Origin: Apus apus
Taxonomy: Eukaryota; Chordata; Aves; Apodiformes; Apodidae
Assembly: GCF_020740795.1 (NCBI RefSeq)
Contig: NC_067282.1
Location: forward strand, 129,141,132 to 129,205,131
DNA length: 64,000 nucleotides
Direction of reading: 5' to 3'
Numbering within the stretch: position 1 is the first letter of the stretch; every line of letters begins with the position of its first letter. Of this stretch, positions 11,961 through 23,817 are shown piece after piece. The notes under the pieces were generated by a model that had not been told where the DNA came from, made no database searches, and saw only the letters and a program-made list of their open reading frames with translations. The translations under genes were made by a program, and so were the position numbers.

Positions 11961-12860
11961 GAAGGCGAAAGAGGGAGAGGAGGAGAAAACTTTCCACTAA
12001 TTTACTTTTTTTGGCTAGGAGCGCCTGTGTTCATAGACTGCGAGTTCTTCCCCCGGCCCTCCCTCTTAACTCCCCCTCCCCGTTACTCGCGTACAATTAA
12101 CAGCATTAGGAATCAGCCCTCCAGCAAATAGGGGAACTGCGGCGAACAACGGTAGGTGTGTGAAAGGAAAGGCGGCAAGGGTCAGTAGGCTGGGGTTTGG
12201 GGCTTGAGCTAAAAACTACCCCGACGGATGGGGAGACCGACCCTTTCCACCGTGCTGCAGCAGGGGAGGCGCTGACCTAGGGGTGAACACAAAAAGGGAG
12301 AGGTGGAGGGGGGAACGAGAGAGAAGGGAGAGGAGCCAGGCTGCAGAAGATGCGAAGAGCTTGGTAGGCGTCCTCAGGCTCTGCTGAGTGCGTGTGCTGT
12401 CGGGTGTTTCCCTTTCTCCGCTCCTTTTTGACTCCCGTCCCGGGAAGCGCTGATTTCTAGTCTCCTTTTTGGCTGTGGGTATCCCGTCTGGCCTCTGGCG
12501 CTCTCTCTGCACATGTTCCGAGGGCGCCATCTCTTTGCAAAACTCCGCGTCCTGCCGCAGGTCTCCCAGCGGCTGCTTCGGAGCGTGTGAACATCGCCGG
12601 CTCCAGCCCAACCCAACCTGCGGAGCCAAGCGTGCTTCCCAGTCCCTGAGCCTCCCCTCAGACCTCTCGGGCTCTCCAGCTTAGGCAGCTCTGCTTGCTT
12701 CATTCCCCCTGCGCTGTCACTGTTAGGGATCCAGCTTTCCGCAAGCAAAGGACGTGAACCTGACCATTTGTTTATTTATTGATTTGTTTTGCCAGAGGTA
12801 TACTTAAAGACATGTATAGATGGGTTGTCTCCCCCCGCCCTAGCCTGAATCTTTGTGCCT

Positions 12861-12877
12861 GTGTGTGTGTGTGTGTT
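12861..12877. repeat. Short (GT)n tract
   Basis: About eight GT units in the proximal PTHLH flank. Confidence 0.85.
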
Positions 12878-13053
12878 TACAGAGGAGCTGAGCTGACTTT
12901 TGGGAATCTTTCCTTATCTGCAGAGCGGCTCAGAGGGCTGGAATTGAACAGGGCTCAGGCAGACAGATGAACGTTCCCTCTAACCCGATTCAAATACGAA
13001 GTAGATGGTTGTTGCAACTAATCTGGAGAGAAATCTTGCCTCCGAGCAGCGAG

Positions 13054-13128
13054 AGACAGAGAGAGGGAGGGAGGGAGGGAAGAAGGGAGGGAGGGAGAGA
13101 GGGAGGGAGGGAGGGAAGGAAGGAGAGA
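13054..13128. repeat. GGGA/GGAA purine-rich tract
   Basis: Imperfect run of GGGA, GAGA and GGAA units in the proximal 5' flank, pure purine on the + strand for most of its length. It could lie in the 5' UTR of a proximally initiated transcript. Confidence 0.85.
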
Positions 13129-13324
13129 CAGTCAACAAGGGAGAGAGACGGACCGAAGTTTGGAAGAAGCGAGCAGCTGCCGAGAGCTCAGAAAGTTTGT
13201 TTTTGCTTCACAGCCTCGGAGCTGGTAGAGCCGAAAGCGGGGAGCTCTTGAGGACGGCGCTGGCGCATGTGTCCCTCGGGACTGACCTCCCTTTCCTTGC
13301 AGGTTTTAAGACCCGGCGGATACA

Positions 13325-13425
13325 ATGTTCACTAAACTCTTCCAGCAGTGGAGTTTCGCAGTGTTTCTGCTGAGCTACTCCGTGCCCTCTTACGGGAGAT
13401 CAGTCGAGGGGATCAGCCGCAGACT
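13325..13425 (+). CDS. PTHLH: PTHLH coding exon 1: signal peptide and propeptide
   Basis: Encodes residues 1-33 and two bases of codon 34 of parathyroid hormone-related protein. The start is MFTKLFQQW, followed by a hydrophobic core [11 protein letters not shown], which acts as the secretory signal peptide (about residues 1-24), and then the propeptide RSVEGISRR. Bird and mammalian PTHrP share FLLSY and GRSVEG here. The ATG at 13325 has A at -3 but T at +4, so a moderate context. The codon before it is ACA, and no in-frame upstream ATG lies within the exon. The exon ends at the donor CT/GTGAGT. Reading on past the donor into the GC-rich intron produces false open frames. Confidence 0.95.
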
Positions 13426-16400
13426 GTGAGTTTCTCTCGTTTTGGTTTCTCCCCCCACCCCTCTCGCTTCGGGGCGGGTGGGGAGGGAGGTGACGGGGCC
13501 CCGGGGGGCTGGCGGCCGGAGCAGCCCGGGGCCAGGGGTCCGGGGGTGGTGGCAGCCCCAGCAGCGCTCCCGGCACCGCCCCGGGTTACCTGCTTCAGGT
13601 ACTCACCGGTGGTGTCTCAGGGATGGGCAGGAGAAGGGCGCTTTTCAGCTGCCCGAACTTAGAAAGCGTTTGGGAAGGGGATGTGCAAGCTGGGGAGCAG
13701 CAATGCAGCTGGGGACCTGCCCAGCCCGTTGCACCTCTCTCTGCGCTCTGGGACGGTCCCAGCCGGGAGCATCCCGGTTTGTCAAACTGCTGGATGCTAC
13801 GCCAAGTACCATTATCCGTCTCCGGCCCTGGCATGGAGCCAATATTGATTAGGGCGGGGGGGGAAACATGCATCAGTGAGGGCCACCATGAAATCGAAGT
13901 AGTGAACGATTTCTTTGGATTTCTGTCACTTTAGGAAAATAAAATAATAATTAAAATATCCAAAGGGAGTCCAGTATCTGACCTGGAGGCAGAAGCATGC
14001 TTTTTTGATAAATTGTAATGTGACTTGTCTGTTCAGGAAGTGACCTCTTTGCTCTTTCCAAAATAATCAGCCTGGTTTATACTTATACCCCCTATGAAAA
14101 GTGCAGAAGAGAAGCTGCTGGGATGATGTAGGAGCAGCTGTTTCACACATCTAAGTCACTGGTTTTCACTGGACTTGCATCAGATTTTCTAAGGAAGAAA
14201 CACTTCAGTCATGCTGTGGAGGGCTGTATTGTTAGGAAGTTCAAAAGGAAGTCAGATTGGAGAAAGCACACTGGAAAATCCAATCACGATTTACAAGGAA
14301 ACATGACACGGCAAACAATTTCAGCTTGGTTTTCTTGTAACTGCTTTGTTACATACGTAAGAACAAGGTCTCCAAATAGTACTTCCTCTGCCACTTAAGC
14401 AACCAAAAAAATCCCTCAGGTGAAGTGACTTCAGACACACCTAAACTTTGGCAACAGGCTGACAGCTATTACACATCTCCTACAGCAAATTGTGTAGAAC
14501 ATGTTATTGCTGATAAATCTACAGAGTATTCTCCCCACTCCATTATTGCTGAGCTGTTTTGTACTCCTGCAAATTATTGTTGAGCTATTTCTTCCATTTG
14601 AGACCATTTCCTTCCCTTGGGATACAGAGGAACCAAACTTTGGTTTCAGAAACAAGCAGAAAAGGAAAATAACTGCAGTACAGTAAAATGCTGTTTTTCC
14701 TTGGCTAAAAATCTCTGACCTGGATCTAAGCCAAATTTCTTTTTAAAAAAAGCTAAATTTGCTAAGAAATATTCTCTCTCTTTTCGAAGCTAGTGTTGCT
14801 CTAACACTCGTTTTTAAAGGTCAGGACTAGAGGTCTTAGCAACATCCCCATTCCATCCTGACAGGGGGGAAAAAAGTGGAAGCTAAACAGTCAATGGCAT
14901 GTAAAACACACAGAAGAAACCAGTTAGCTGTCAGTTAGTGGCATTCACGTAGTTTTGTTTGTGGGTACAGCACAAACACAGACACCACACTCAAACATGT
15001 GTCCTGTTTTAATGTCACCACAAACCATTCCTAGAGTTAATGGTTAATAACTCACTTAAGCCTAGAGATTTATTTATTATTTTTTTTTCCCTGTCAAAGG
15101 CTTAAACCAGGAACGGGTGAAAATACTGAAGCACATTATTATAGCCATGCACAAATAATCAAAATTACATAGGCCAGGTTCTACGGAGTTTACTGAGGCA
15201 AATCTCCCATTAAAAGCAATAGCAAATTGTCCCAAGAAAAGATGACCAGAAGTATTATTTGTTATAGAAATGCTTTAGCTGCTGAAGAACTTCAGAGAAA
15301 CCCAGTAATGCCTCAAAGTGAAATTAGATCTTTTTATCAGCTTGCCCAGACACTGTAGCATCATGTCCCCAGATCTGTTAAAAATATTTTTCCTAACCCT
15401 GAGATAGGTTGTGCAGTTTTCATTCTCTCTGGAGCCAGTGGCAAGGGCACACAGTCTTGCAAAATCCAGGCAGAAAGCTGACTAAATCCTTTGCCATTTT
15501 TTTGCTGAACCTATGAACACGCAAAACGTGAATAGTCAAGGATAATAATGGTTAAATAAGAGCAACTCTGGGACAGAAAGTTGTTGCTTGAAGAATGTTG
15601 CCTCTCGGTGACGCTAGATATCTGCAGGGAAAAAAAGAAGGAATGTGCCTGAAAAGTACAGCTTATCTGAAAGTACATGAAGTCAGGATAGTCACAAGTC
15701 ATGGATTTCTACTGTTTTCCCCATTACGAGACATTAAGTCTTAGATGTGCATAGTGTACTTGGATACAGTGATTAGTTTGGACACTCCGGTCAAATAGAA
15801 ACCATCAACATCCTTCTCTCAGAAGTGTCTACCACATGTAAGCTTAGCATTTGCTGTGCTTGGTTTGGGGTCAGACTCTTTTTCCTTGAATGAGAGGTGG
15901 ATTTTATAGAAGGATGGAAGGGACCCCTAGTGGGTCATCTTAACCCTAACAGCCTAGTATTTCTTGCATACCATACCCAACACGTGAATGCAATCATTCC
16001 GATCTCCATTGCCTTTCTATTCTGTGTGTGGGGAGGGTGAGATACTCTTGATATCTCCATTGTGAAGCACTGCTTACATCAACCTTCTTGGGCAAGTATT
16101 TTTCCTTGATTTACAAACACAGGAGTTGTTTGAATAACTTAGGCAGGAGGCAGAAGGTCAAAGAGATACAGATCTGCCACATCTTTGTTTTTAAGGAGTT
16201 TTTTGATTGAGAGCATACAAAGGAAATTGGTAGGCAAAATGTAATCCTTAAGTCTGGCTGAGTAATAGAAGTCATGTGAAATGTAACACTACGTAATGTT
16301 ATACAATCATCTGCAACAGCAGAATGTTATTTGGGGCCAGACTTGATGCTAAATATCATACAGACATTTAAACAGAAACCCACCCTCTTTGGCACACCAA

Positions 16401-18939
16401 CCCCTCACACGTCAATCCCTGCATTATTTTGGAAATGCACACTCACTCAAGATGTGGATCTTGTAATGCTCTTTGACTGCCTTGTGTGTACTGGAACCAA
16501 ATCTTTAGGTTTCAGCTCTGTAAAATGGAATAGCTTTTCAATCAGGAGGACTTTAATAACAGGCTTTAGAGATTCAAGATATTGTCACAGTTGGGTAAAT
16601 TGACCAAATACACATTATAGGATTAAGGCAGCTTTAGGTTGTCTGTGATAAAAAGAATTATCCTTGGCAGTTTACAAGAGGCGGTAGGAAAGCTTTGCTC
16701 ATCACATGAGACATGCTGTTTTAGGCTCAGTAAAGCACTAAGATTTGTATGCTTTTTATAAACTAGAAGAGTGAAAGAAGAACTGCATTTCCCATGCAAA
16801 TAACCTGGGAAAACAGACTACTGAAGCTAGGAGTGTACCATGAGCAGCAGTGGACAGCTTGACTATGCCACTCAGAGGAGTCCTAGGTGCTAGTTTTATC
16901 AGCATGCTGGCAAATCAGCCTGACCTTAATGAGAAGGTTGTTAGAGATGGCTGTTGGAGAGCTTCAGGGACTGCACTGGTCAAAAAAACTCTCCTGGGGG
17001 AGATCTTGAGCTTGTGTTAATGATCACAGCTGCACTGAAGAGAAAGAAATGTGATGGGTTCAGGTCGGTTATATCACATTGCATTTTTGCTTTGGGACAT
17101 GAAGCCAAAGGGCATAAAATGCTTGCCCTAAAGCCTTAAGTTATCCAAAACTGATCTGGGGATGCTTAGAACATAGACAATGTTTGGTGAAATGTGTGCT
17201 CACAAGTCTCAGTATATCTAGGCCTGATTTTGAGCAAACCCTACTGTATGAAAAAAAAACCAATGGCCATCTTTGAGTCTCATTGTGGAATGGGGGAAAG
17301 CTGCTGTGTGTATTTTACACTGAGTAACACAGATATATTAGCACTTGAACCCATCATTTGAAGACAATACTTTAAAAGTGCAGGTTCACAAAGACAAAAA
17401 GTGGAGGGGATGATCTTAAACCAACACTGCTTGAAGTTGCCAATTTCAATTAGCTGTGCTGTTGAGAGAGTCACAAATTTAAAGAGTTTGGCTGAAAGGA
17501 CTGAGAAAGATGGATTGCAGAACACTCCCAGTCATTTAGCATACCATCTTTGTCCACCACATTTGGAAACCTGGTAACAGAGCCAGATAACTGGGGATGG
17601 GACAGAAGGAAGGAATATTCATTCACAGTTATGTGTCTTCTCCCATTTCACCCACATGCAGAAACAACTTCTTCTCCAGCTAACTGACCAAATTATTGTA
17701 AGAGAGGCAAGGCAGTGAATTCATTTTCTTTGGCCAGTAAGAATCCAGTCACATGCAGTACCCTGATGCAAGATGAGAAGATATGTAGCCAATCTCAGCA
17801 CACTGAAGTAGGGCAATTGGAAGCATGAACTGTATTATAGCATTCATGGGAACACAGCTAAAATCCCAGTTTGTGCTTTTTCTGTGGTTCACAATGCAGC
17901 TGCATGTCTATCCCACATCAAGGAAAAAACATGTATTTTGTCACAGTGTTATATTATCCAGGTGCCACTTATATCTTCTTTCCTAAGATGTTTCATACCT
18001 TCTTTTCCGGTACAACGTGTCTAAAATACAGATAGCTATCCACCTGCCATTCCTCAAAAATGAGACAGAAGATAGTGAACCAAAAGGCCACAAACTCTGG
18101 AAAAGTACCAGAGACCCACTCAAACAAACCAGGATGCTCTTGAAGAAGATCCAGTGAAGAGAGCTAGCATAAAACTCAGCCTCAAAAGTTCACGCCTAAA
18201 AGAATACTAGAAAGGCACCTAAAAGCATGATTAGACACAAGTGGCCAAGCAGTAAAATCAACAAGAGTGGCTGAGGCTCAGGTCTGCTGATGCTCAGAAT
18301 GCTGCCTCTCTGGATAGCTCGTTACGGACTGAAGTGCTTACGTTTTAGGCACCCAAATTCAAGCTGTGGGGTTTTTTTCCATCATGCTCTTGCAATTGCA
18401 CTTATTTAAATTTAGAGATGCAATGCTCTTTTACGTGTTTATTCATGTTTTTTAAGTACATGACTGAGCAGAAGAAAATTATTACAATGATGCTGTACAA
18501 ACACTGCTTCTGGCTTCAATAACATTGCTTATTATTCCCTCTCTTGCTTGACTGCAGTGCTCCATTATCTGACCCTTTAGTTTTGCTATCTCTGACAACT
18601 GCCTTCCTGCCTTTACTGCCTGAAGTGTGATATATTAAGCGTTGTCATGCTTTCCTAGAAAAGAGCAGTGACTAATCCAACTCCTGGCCCAGTGGTGTGT
18701 GATGGGTCAGCTGAGAATTATTACCCGCTTAGGTCTTTCCCATCTCTGTAGGGAACAGCTACTCTGAGAAGCAGGACTTGCTCCAGCAGTCTGACTTAAC
18801 TGGATGTCTCCAAGTGTGAGGGCTTCTACACAGTCACTGTGGCCACCACTGCCAGAGGAGAGAGGAACTCTGCCAAGTACTGGGCAATAACCAAATCCTA
18901 AATGTGTTTTTTTTCCCCTCCTCTCTTCTCTATCTGTAG
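13426..18939 (+). other. PTHLH: PTHLH intron 1
   Basis: About 5.5 kb. The first 450 bp are still CpG- and GC-rich, continuing the promoter-side island to about 13.86 kb. The rest is AT-rich. A possible degraded CR1 3' end lies near 15896-15955. No other exon was recognised. The acceptor at the right end has a C/T-rich tract (TTTTCCCCTCCTCTCTTCTC) followed by TATCTGTAG. Confidence 0.8.
15896..15955 (-). mobile_element. Possible degraded CR1 3' end
   Basis: The words 'tagaaggatggaagggacccctag' and 'gggtcatct' resemble the reverse complement of a CR1 3' UTR (ATAGAA...GGAAGGGACCTCTAGAGGTCATC). The copy is short and diverged and has no octamer tail. Confidence 0.4.
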
Positions 18940-19360
18940 CAAACGGGCTGTATCTGAGCACCAGCTGTTGCATGACAAGGGCAAGTCAATCCAAGACTTA
19001 CGAAGAAGAATATTCCTTCAAAATTTAATTGAAGGTGTCAACACTGCAGAAATCCGTGCGACTTCAGAGGTTTCACCGAACCCTAAGCCTGCTACCAACA
19101 CGAAGAACTACCCTGTCCGATTTGAGGATGAGGGCAGATACCTAACTCAGGAGACAAACAAATCACAGACCTACAAGGAGCAGCCCCTGAAGGTATCGGG
19201 GAAGAAAAAGAAAGCCAAGCCTGGAAAACGTAAGGAGCAAGAGAAGAAAAAGAGGCGAGCCCGCTCAGCTTGGCTAAATTCTGGCATGTACGAAAGTGGC
19301 ACAACTGAGAGCCCACTCTTGGACAACTCTGTTACTACACATAATCACACTTTAAGGTAA
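18940..19360 (+). CDS. PTHLH: PTHLH main coding exon: mature PTHrP
   Basis: Encodes residues 34-173. The KR dibasic site (35-36) is followed by mature PTHrP starting [21 protein letters not shown]. This N-terminal 1-34 region binds and activates the PTH/PTHrP receptor PTH1R and controls chondrocyte differentiation, calcium transport and organ development by autocrine or paracrine action. Residues 58-70 ([13 protein letters not shown]) differ from the human FFLHHLIAEIHTA. A conserved mid-region ATSEVSPN follows. Lysine/arginine-rich residues 121-140 match the known nuclear localisation signal. ARSAW (141-145) corresponds to the osteostatin motif (TRSAW in human). Compared with the human protein, two residues (GS) after VRF are absent (residues 93-96 read VRFE). 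If the donor at 19357 is not used the frame stops at 19358-19360, giving 173 aa and a mature chain of 137. Confidence 0.97.
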
Positions 19361-22300
19361 TTCTGCTCTATCCTTTTGGGGGGCACACCATCTATTTTCT
19401 GAAATGGCTGTCCATCAGTGTGTGAGGTCAAGGCCCCACTCAAACCTGGAGTAGTAGCACAAATTTGGGCTCATAACTGGGCAGTGGCTTTTCAAGCAGT
19501 ACAGTCTCAAGGTGCTTTCTGGAGGTAAGTACTCTTTCCACTTTGCACTGGTGACAAAATCAGTCTCTCCTAGGACAGACAAATCAGGTAAACCCCTTAT
19601 TGCCAGAATGAGCTTCCTGCAGCCGAGCGAGCAGTAAGTTAAGTTATTTCTGCAAAAAGAAAGCACATCATAGACATTAAAATGTCTTTTCCTGTTTGAA
19701 CTGTAGTGTCTGTCTCATCAGATCTTGGTCCCATGCTTGGGCCTCAGCAGATTGAAAGCTTTGAGTTTTATTCAGGATTCTACATCTATAACATGGCAAA
19801 GTTTTCTTTCCTCCCTCTCAATGCCTCCCCTTTTTGGCAACCCTCCTACCTTTAGTTTACAGTTTTTCATTTTATTGTTTAACCTTAGGGGAGAACACGG
19901 AAAATTTCTCTCTTAGCAATATCTTCAAACAAGGCAGACCAGCCTTTCACCATAAAATTTTCCCTGCCATTAAGATTTTTTAATTCAGCTCCATCTTTTT
20001 GCCAGCTTGTGAAACAATTACGTTGCTGCTGAAAAATGTTGAGCATTGCTTTTGGAGAGAGACGTGCTTCCCTCATGGGTGACAATGAAGGGTTTTCAGA
20101 GCAGTAGCGAGCTGGAGGCTTCAGTTGAGATGCCTCAAGTGACTCATCCACTTGCAGTCATCTCAGTTTGAGTGGAAGCCTGCACACTTGCAGTGAAAGC
20201 CAAGGAGTCCACCCCTCAGTTCTCCTTAAATGTTCGCATTTTCAACAGCAAGAAACCCAAACTTCTTCCTTCTCCTCCCCTTTGCTTTGGGAGAACAGAG
20301 ACATAAGAGAAGTGCTACCTGCTCACAGTAAACACCTTAGAAAGAGAGTCCAGCTGAGGGATTTGCTATAACCCAGTCTTGGGTTAAGCCTTACAGGCCA
20401 CATTTGGAACATGCTCTATGGCCTCAACTTCTGCTGGAATCTCCAGCAGTTACTGGCATTCGGGGCTAGGCATTCAGCGTCCTGGACCATGAAACAGTTA
20501 GCATGGATGTAGCAGTAGTGAAGTAAGAGAGGCTGCTTTGTCTCAGTGCCTTAGGAAAGGCACGCCCTGGGACTCCAGTCAGGAGATGCCTGACGTTTCA
20601 ACAGGTGTTAAGGAACTGTGGTGGCCAGTATATAGCACCTGTCTTCAGCACATAGAAATCTTGAATGTAGGAAAGAACCATCTTCGGGCATTTTGACTGT
20701 TACTCCTTTTTCTTACTACTCTGTCTTTGGTTGTATATCCCATAGCATATGTAAAAGAGTGACATGTACAACCCTGTTGATTTACCTAGTTCTTTCCTTA
20801 GGTGAAGGTACTTAAGTCTTTCTTCTTACCTAGCCTTTCTGTCTCAATCATGGTTGGATGGCTGAAGGCAGTTGGCTTTGCTGTGGAGTGCAGACTACTG
20901 AAGGCAGTATCCGGCTTTACCTTACTGATATTATTGCCTAAGATGCAGTATTTCTCCATGGCAAGAAACAGACTCCCTAAGAGGACCTATATTTTAGACA
21001 ATCAGTTGAAGATGATCAGTTGAAAAGAAGCCATAAAACAGGAAAATGAAATTCCTCTTTCACATGCACAGGGCATAGTATGCTGGTTCAGTTCTTTAGA
21101 GACTGGTAGTATATGAGCTTATACTTATCTCAGCAGGCTGTCAAAAGATTCCAAATTCAAATGAAAGGTCCCAACTCCCTGACATGTATTTTAGACAGGG
21201 GGAGTCAGGCACGACACAGTTTTCTATGCTGTTGTTGGCACAAGGTGGCAAAGCTCATTTTAGACGGAAGAGTGACCACATATGAATGAGGCTGATCCCA
21301 CAGTTGTACTGAGCTGAATCAGGATTTTCTACTCTATCTGTGGATGGAGGGCAAGGAAGGTGTGTGCAGACAGGATTTCCAGGTGCTGCAGCAGGGGAAG
21401 TTGATTTGTAGCTCCCCTAAGACTAGCTGCAGCTTAGGAGAAGCATCATTACTTTACAGAGAAGGAGTGGATATGCATAATGCAGCAGGGCAAATATCAA
21501 GGAATAACCAAGATAAGATTTAAGGATGCTTTTCACTGTATCTCTGTACTTCTTTTCTGCTCAACAGACCAAACTAAAATCCCTGTACCAATGCCCTCTG
21601 CCCAATCTCAATCCCAAAATTTTGGGTTAAAGCCAGAAGATAGTTTGGGTCAAAAAAAATAATGCCCTGTTTGGATCTTTTTACTTACTACAGGAAGTAT
21701 CTCATAAAAGAAGCCAGTCTTGCAAAATCTGAGACTAAATCACAGAAAGCAGCTTGTGGCTAGTCATTAATACAGAGCCCATGGTCAAGATGTGGCTCAG
21801 CTTAAGCTCTAAAACAAAGCCCAAAATCCAAGTCAAATTGAAAATGTCACCCTCTTAAAAATAGGGGTGTGTAGTGCAGATGCACATACACAACCATGCA
21901 GTATGAATTGTGTGCCATTATGATACATACTGCAATATAGCCTGAATACACCCTAATACTACTAGTTAATTATGAAAGAGCTTCATGCTAGCATTTTCAT
22001 TCCAGGCTCTTAAAAAATTATTTCACATGGATATTCCAGCTCTATTCCCATTCCAATTCAATTAAGCTGTTACTACCTAATTCCCTAAGAAGTCTTTCAG
22101 ACAAGTAGGCTCTCTAATGTTAAATGTAGCCCCCCTTTCACTGTGCACATGAAAAAAGAACCCTCTCAAGGATTTGCTTTCTCTTGTATCTAGCACCCAC
22201 ACACGTCTGCCATGTGGAACACCACCTGCAGGTTCAGCAAATCCAGCTCCATCCTATAGCTTCACATTCCATCCTATAGCTATTTCCCAGGGAACTAATG

Positions 22301-23330
22301 TGCAGTACAGAAATATGCCCTTTACAGGGACAGCAGGGGAAAAAAGCTCAACCTTTCAGCATTTCCTGCAGCAGTGCTAGGAAGCAACTGAAATTAATGC
22401 TATAGTAGAAGTACTACACTGACAGGGTAGGAGCAGGCTGCTTTTGTTCTGCTGCCTTCACAAGGAAGGGAGGCATACAGAGCTCATGCCAGACTTCCAG
22501 CATGCCTTAGAAAACTCCCAAATCTTCAGACTCTCTGCAGCTGACTGTTTCAGCTTTGACTGAATGCAACAGGAGTCAGAGCTTAGCAAGGCGAGATGCT
22601 GCCTTTCTTTCAGGACCAACATTTTAGGCTCACAGAGGGAAAGGTTCAGTATTATAGCCTTATCATTCATTCAAGTGCTTAAAGACACGTTACCAAGCAT
22701 CTGTTCACTCCAAGACCTGAGCAGTCTTTCTTGGATAAGCACTGCATGAACTCATGTACCTGACAGCATAAAAATACAGCCTCTAAGATAAACAGACCCT
22801 CGTCTGTCAGTGGGAAAGATAGACTAAATAAGGCCCGTGGGACTGCTTTAATTAGAAGCCCAGCATCACACCCAAACAGTTAATGTGATTGCCAGTGCTC
22901 AAGAAAGACTTTCTCACCTTCAAAACAAAGTTTCTCATTTCTCCAACTTTTTAACAGTTGGCATATTTATTACAGGTTGATGCAGTTTTTCTACCTGTAG
23001 CACTGGGCAATCTTGTTGCATAAGGCTCTGCAGAAAACCAGAGCCCCTTCCTATTTCTGTGAGTGTAAAATACAGTGGGGTAGGTGGTCTCAGTGTCATC
23101 ACTAACTGCACATCTTCATCCTGCTGGCTGAGTTGCACTGAAGGGTATATAGCAGAGGTCTTGCAAGGATGTCTGAAACTGTAGCATTGTTTCACAGGCT
23201 CTGTTATTTCAAGTGTTTACTAGCAATGAACACCAGTTATAGCCTGTGGCACTCTTGCTTTTAATTTTGTGCCCTATGTATTTGGAAATTTATTTTTTTT
23301 ATTTTTTTCTGTCTTTTTTTTCCTTTGCAG
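19357..23330 (+). other. PTHLH: PTHLH intron 2 (optional)
   Basis: Begins with GTAATT inside the read-through stop context and ends with a T-rich tract and TTTGCAG. If it is retained, the message needs a poly(A) site in this interval. An ATTAAA hexamer with a downstream GT-rich stretch at 19676-19681 is a candidate. A short direct duplication of 'tccatcctatagct' lies near 22251-22282. No other exon or repeat family recognised. Confidence 0.7.
19676..19681 (+). terminator. PTHLH: Candidate poly(A) signal for read-through PTHLH isoform
   Basis: ATTAAA about 315 bp after the read-through stop, followed within 30 bases by T- and GT-rich sequence. It would suit the short 3' UTR of the unspliced isoform. 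Not proven. Confidence 0.35.
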
Positions 23331-23340
23331 GAGGCGCTGA
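23331..23340 (+). CDS. PTHLH: PTHLH alternative terminal coding segment
   Basis: When intron 2 is removed, the AG left from exon 2 joins G at 23331 to make Arg173. Two more arginine codons (AGG, CGC) and a TGA at 23338-23340 follow. The spliced isoform is therefore 175 aa, with a mature chain of 139, ending LRRR. This parallels the human 139/141 alternative, where splicing to the 3' exon adds Arg-His. The acceptor is a long T-rich tract with TTTGCAG. Confidence 0.85.
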
Positions 23341-23446
23341 CATTTTCAGCAAGAGGTTTTTGGAAGACATATTGCAGTATTCTGTAATAGTGAACATATT
23401 GGAAGTATTAAAATATTTATTACCTGTAAATATTGTAAATGCTCAG

Positions 23447-23452
23447 AATAAA
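23447..23452 (+). terminator. PTHLH: Proximal PTHLH poly(A) signal
   Basis: AATAAA about 107 bp after the TGA of the terminal exon. It could yield a short 3' UTR lacking most AU-rich elements. Confidence 0.5.
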
Positions 23453-23811
23453 ACCTTTCCCCCCCCCCATCGCTCTCTGAAACTGCACATTTGGTTATTG
23501 TGAATTTTCCTTTTTTTGTTTTTTCCCCCCCTTTTTTTGCTAAGGCAAAGACAATTATTATTGTCACCTTTGCCATAATTTATTTTGTCGACTGGTGTAT
23601 TTATTTTGTGAATATATCCTGGTGCTGCTGACTTTCTATATTTTTTTGTAACATAATGCACTTTAGATATACATATCGAGTACATGGATAACTGACATCA
23701 AATGTTCCTGTTTTGTGGTTGACTTCAGTGAATGCCTACATACAAGTGTTCAAGCTGATTTTCCTTTGTGCATGTATAATAGCAGTATTTTAAAATTTGT
23801 AAAGAATGTCT

Positions 23812-23817
23812 AATAAA
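23812..23817 (+). terminator. PTHLH: Distal PTHLH poly(A) signal
   Basis: AATAAA in the context TCTAATAAAATATAATC, about 470 bp after the TGA. It lies after the AU-rich block and is the most likely main 3' end. Confidence 0.7.

Larger units (their letters stand above)
11961..13302 (+). promoter_or_regulatory. PTHLH: Proximal PTHLH 5' region (promoter or untranslated exon)
   Basis: GC-rich DNA ending in a good acceptor (polypyrimidine then CTTGCAG at 13296-13302) just before the start-codon exon. It includes a forkhead-like TGTTTATTTATT at 12769-12780, a (GT)n tract at 12861-12877 and a GGGA-rich tract at 13054-13128. A donor-like AACG/GTAGGT lies near 12150. In mammals the gene has several promoters, one close to the coding exons. 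Which of these positions starts transcription here cannot be decided without RNA data. Confidence 0.4.
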
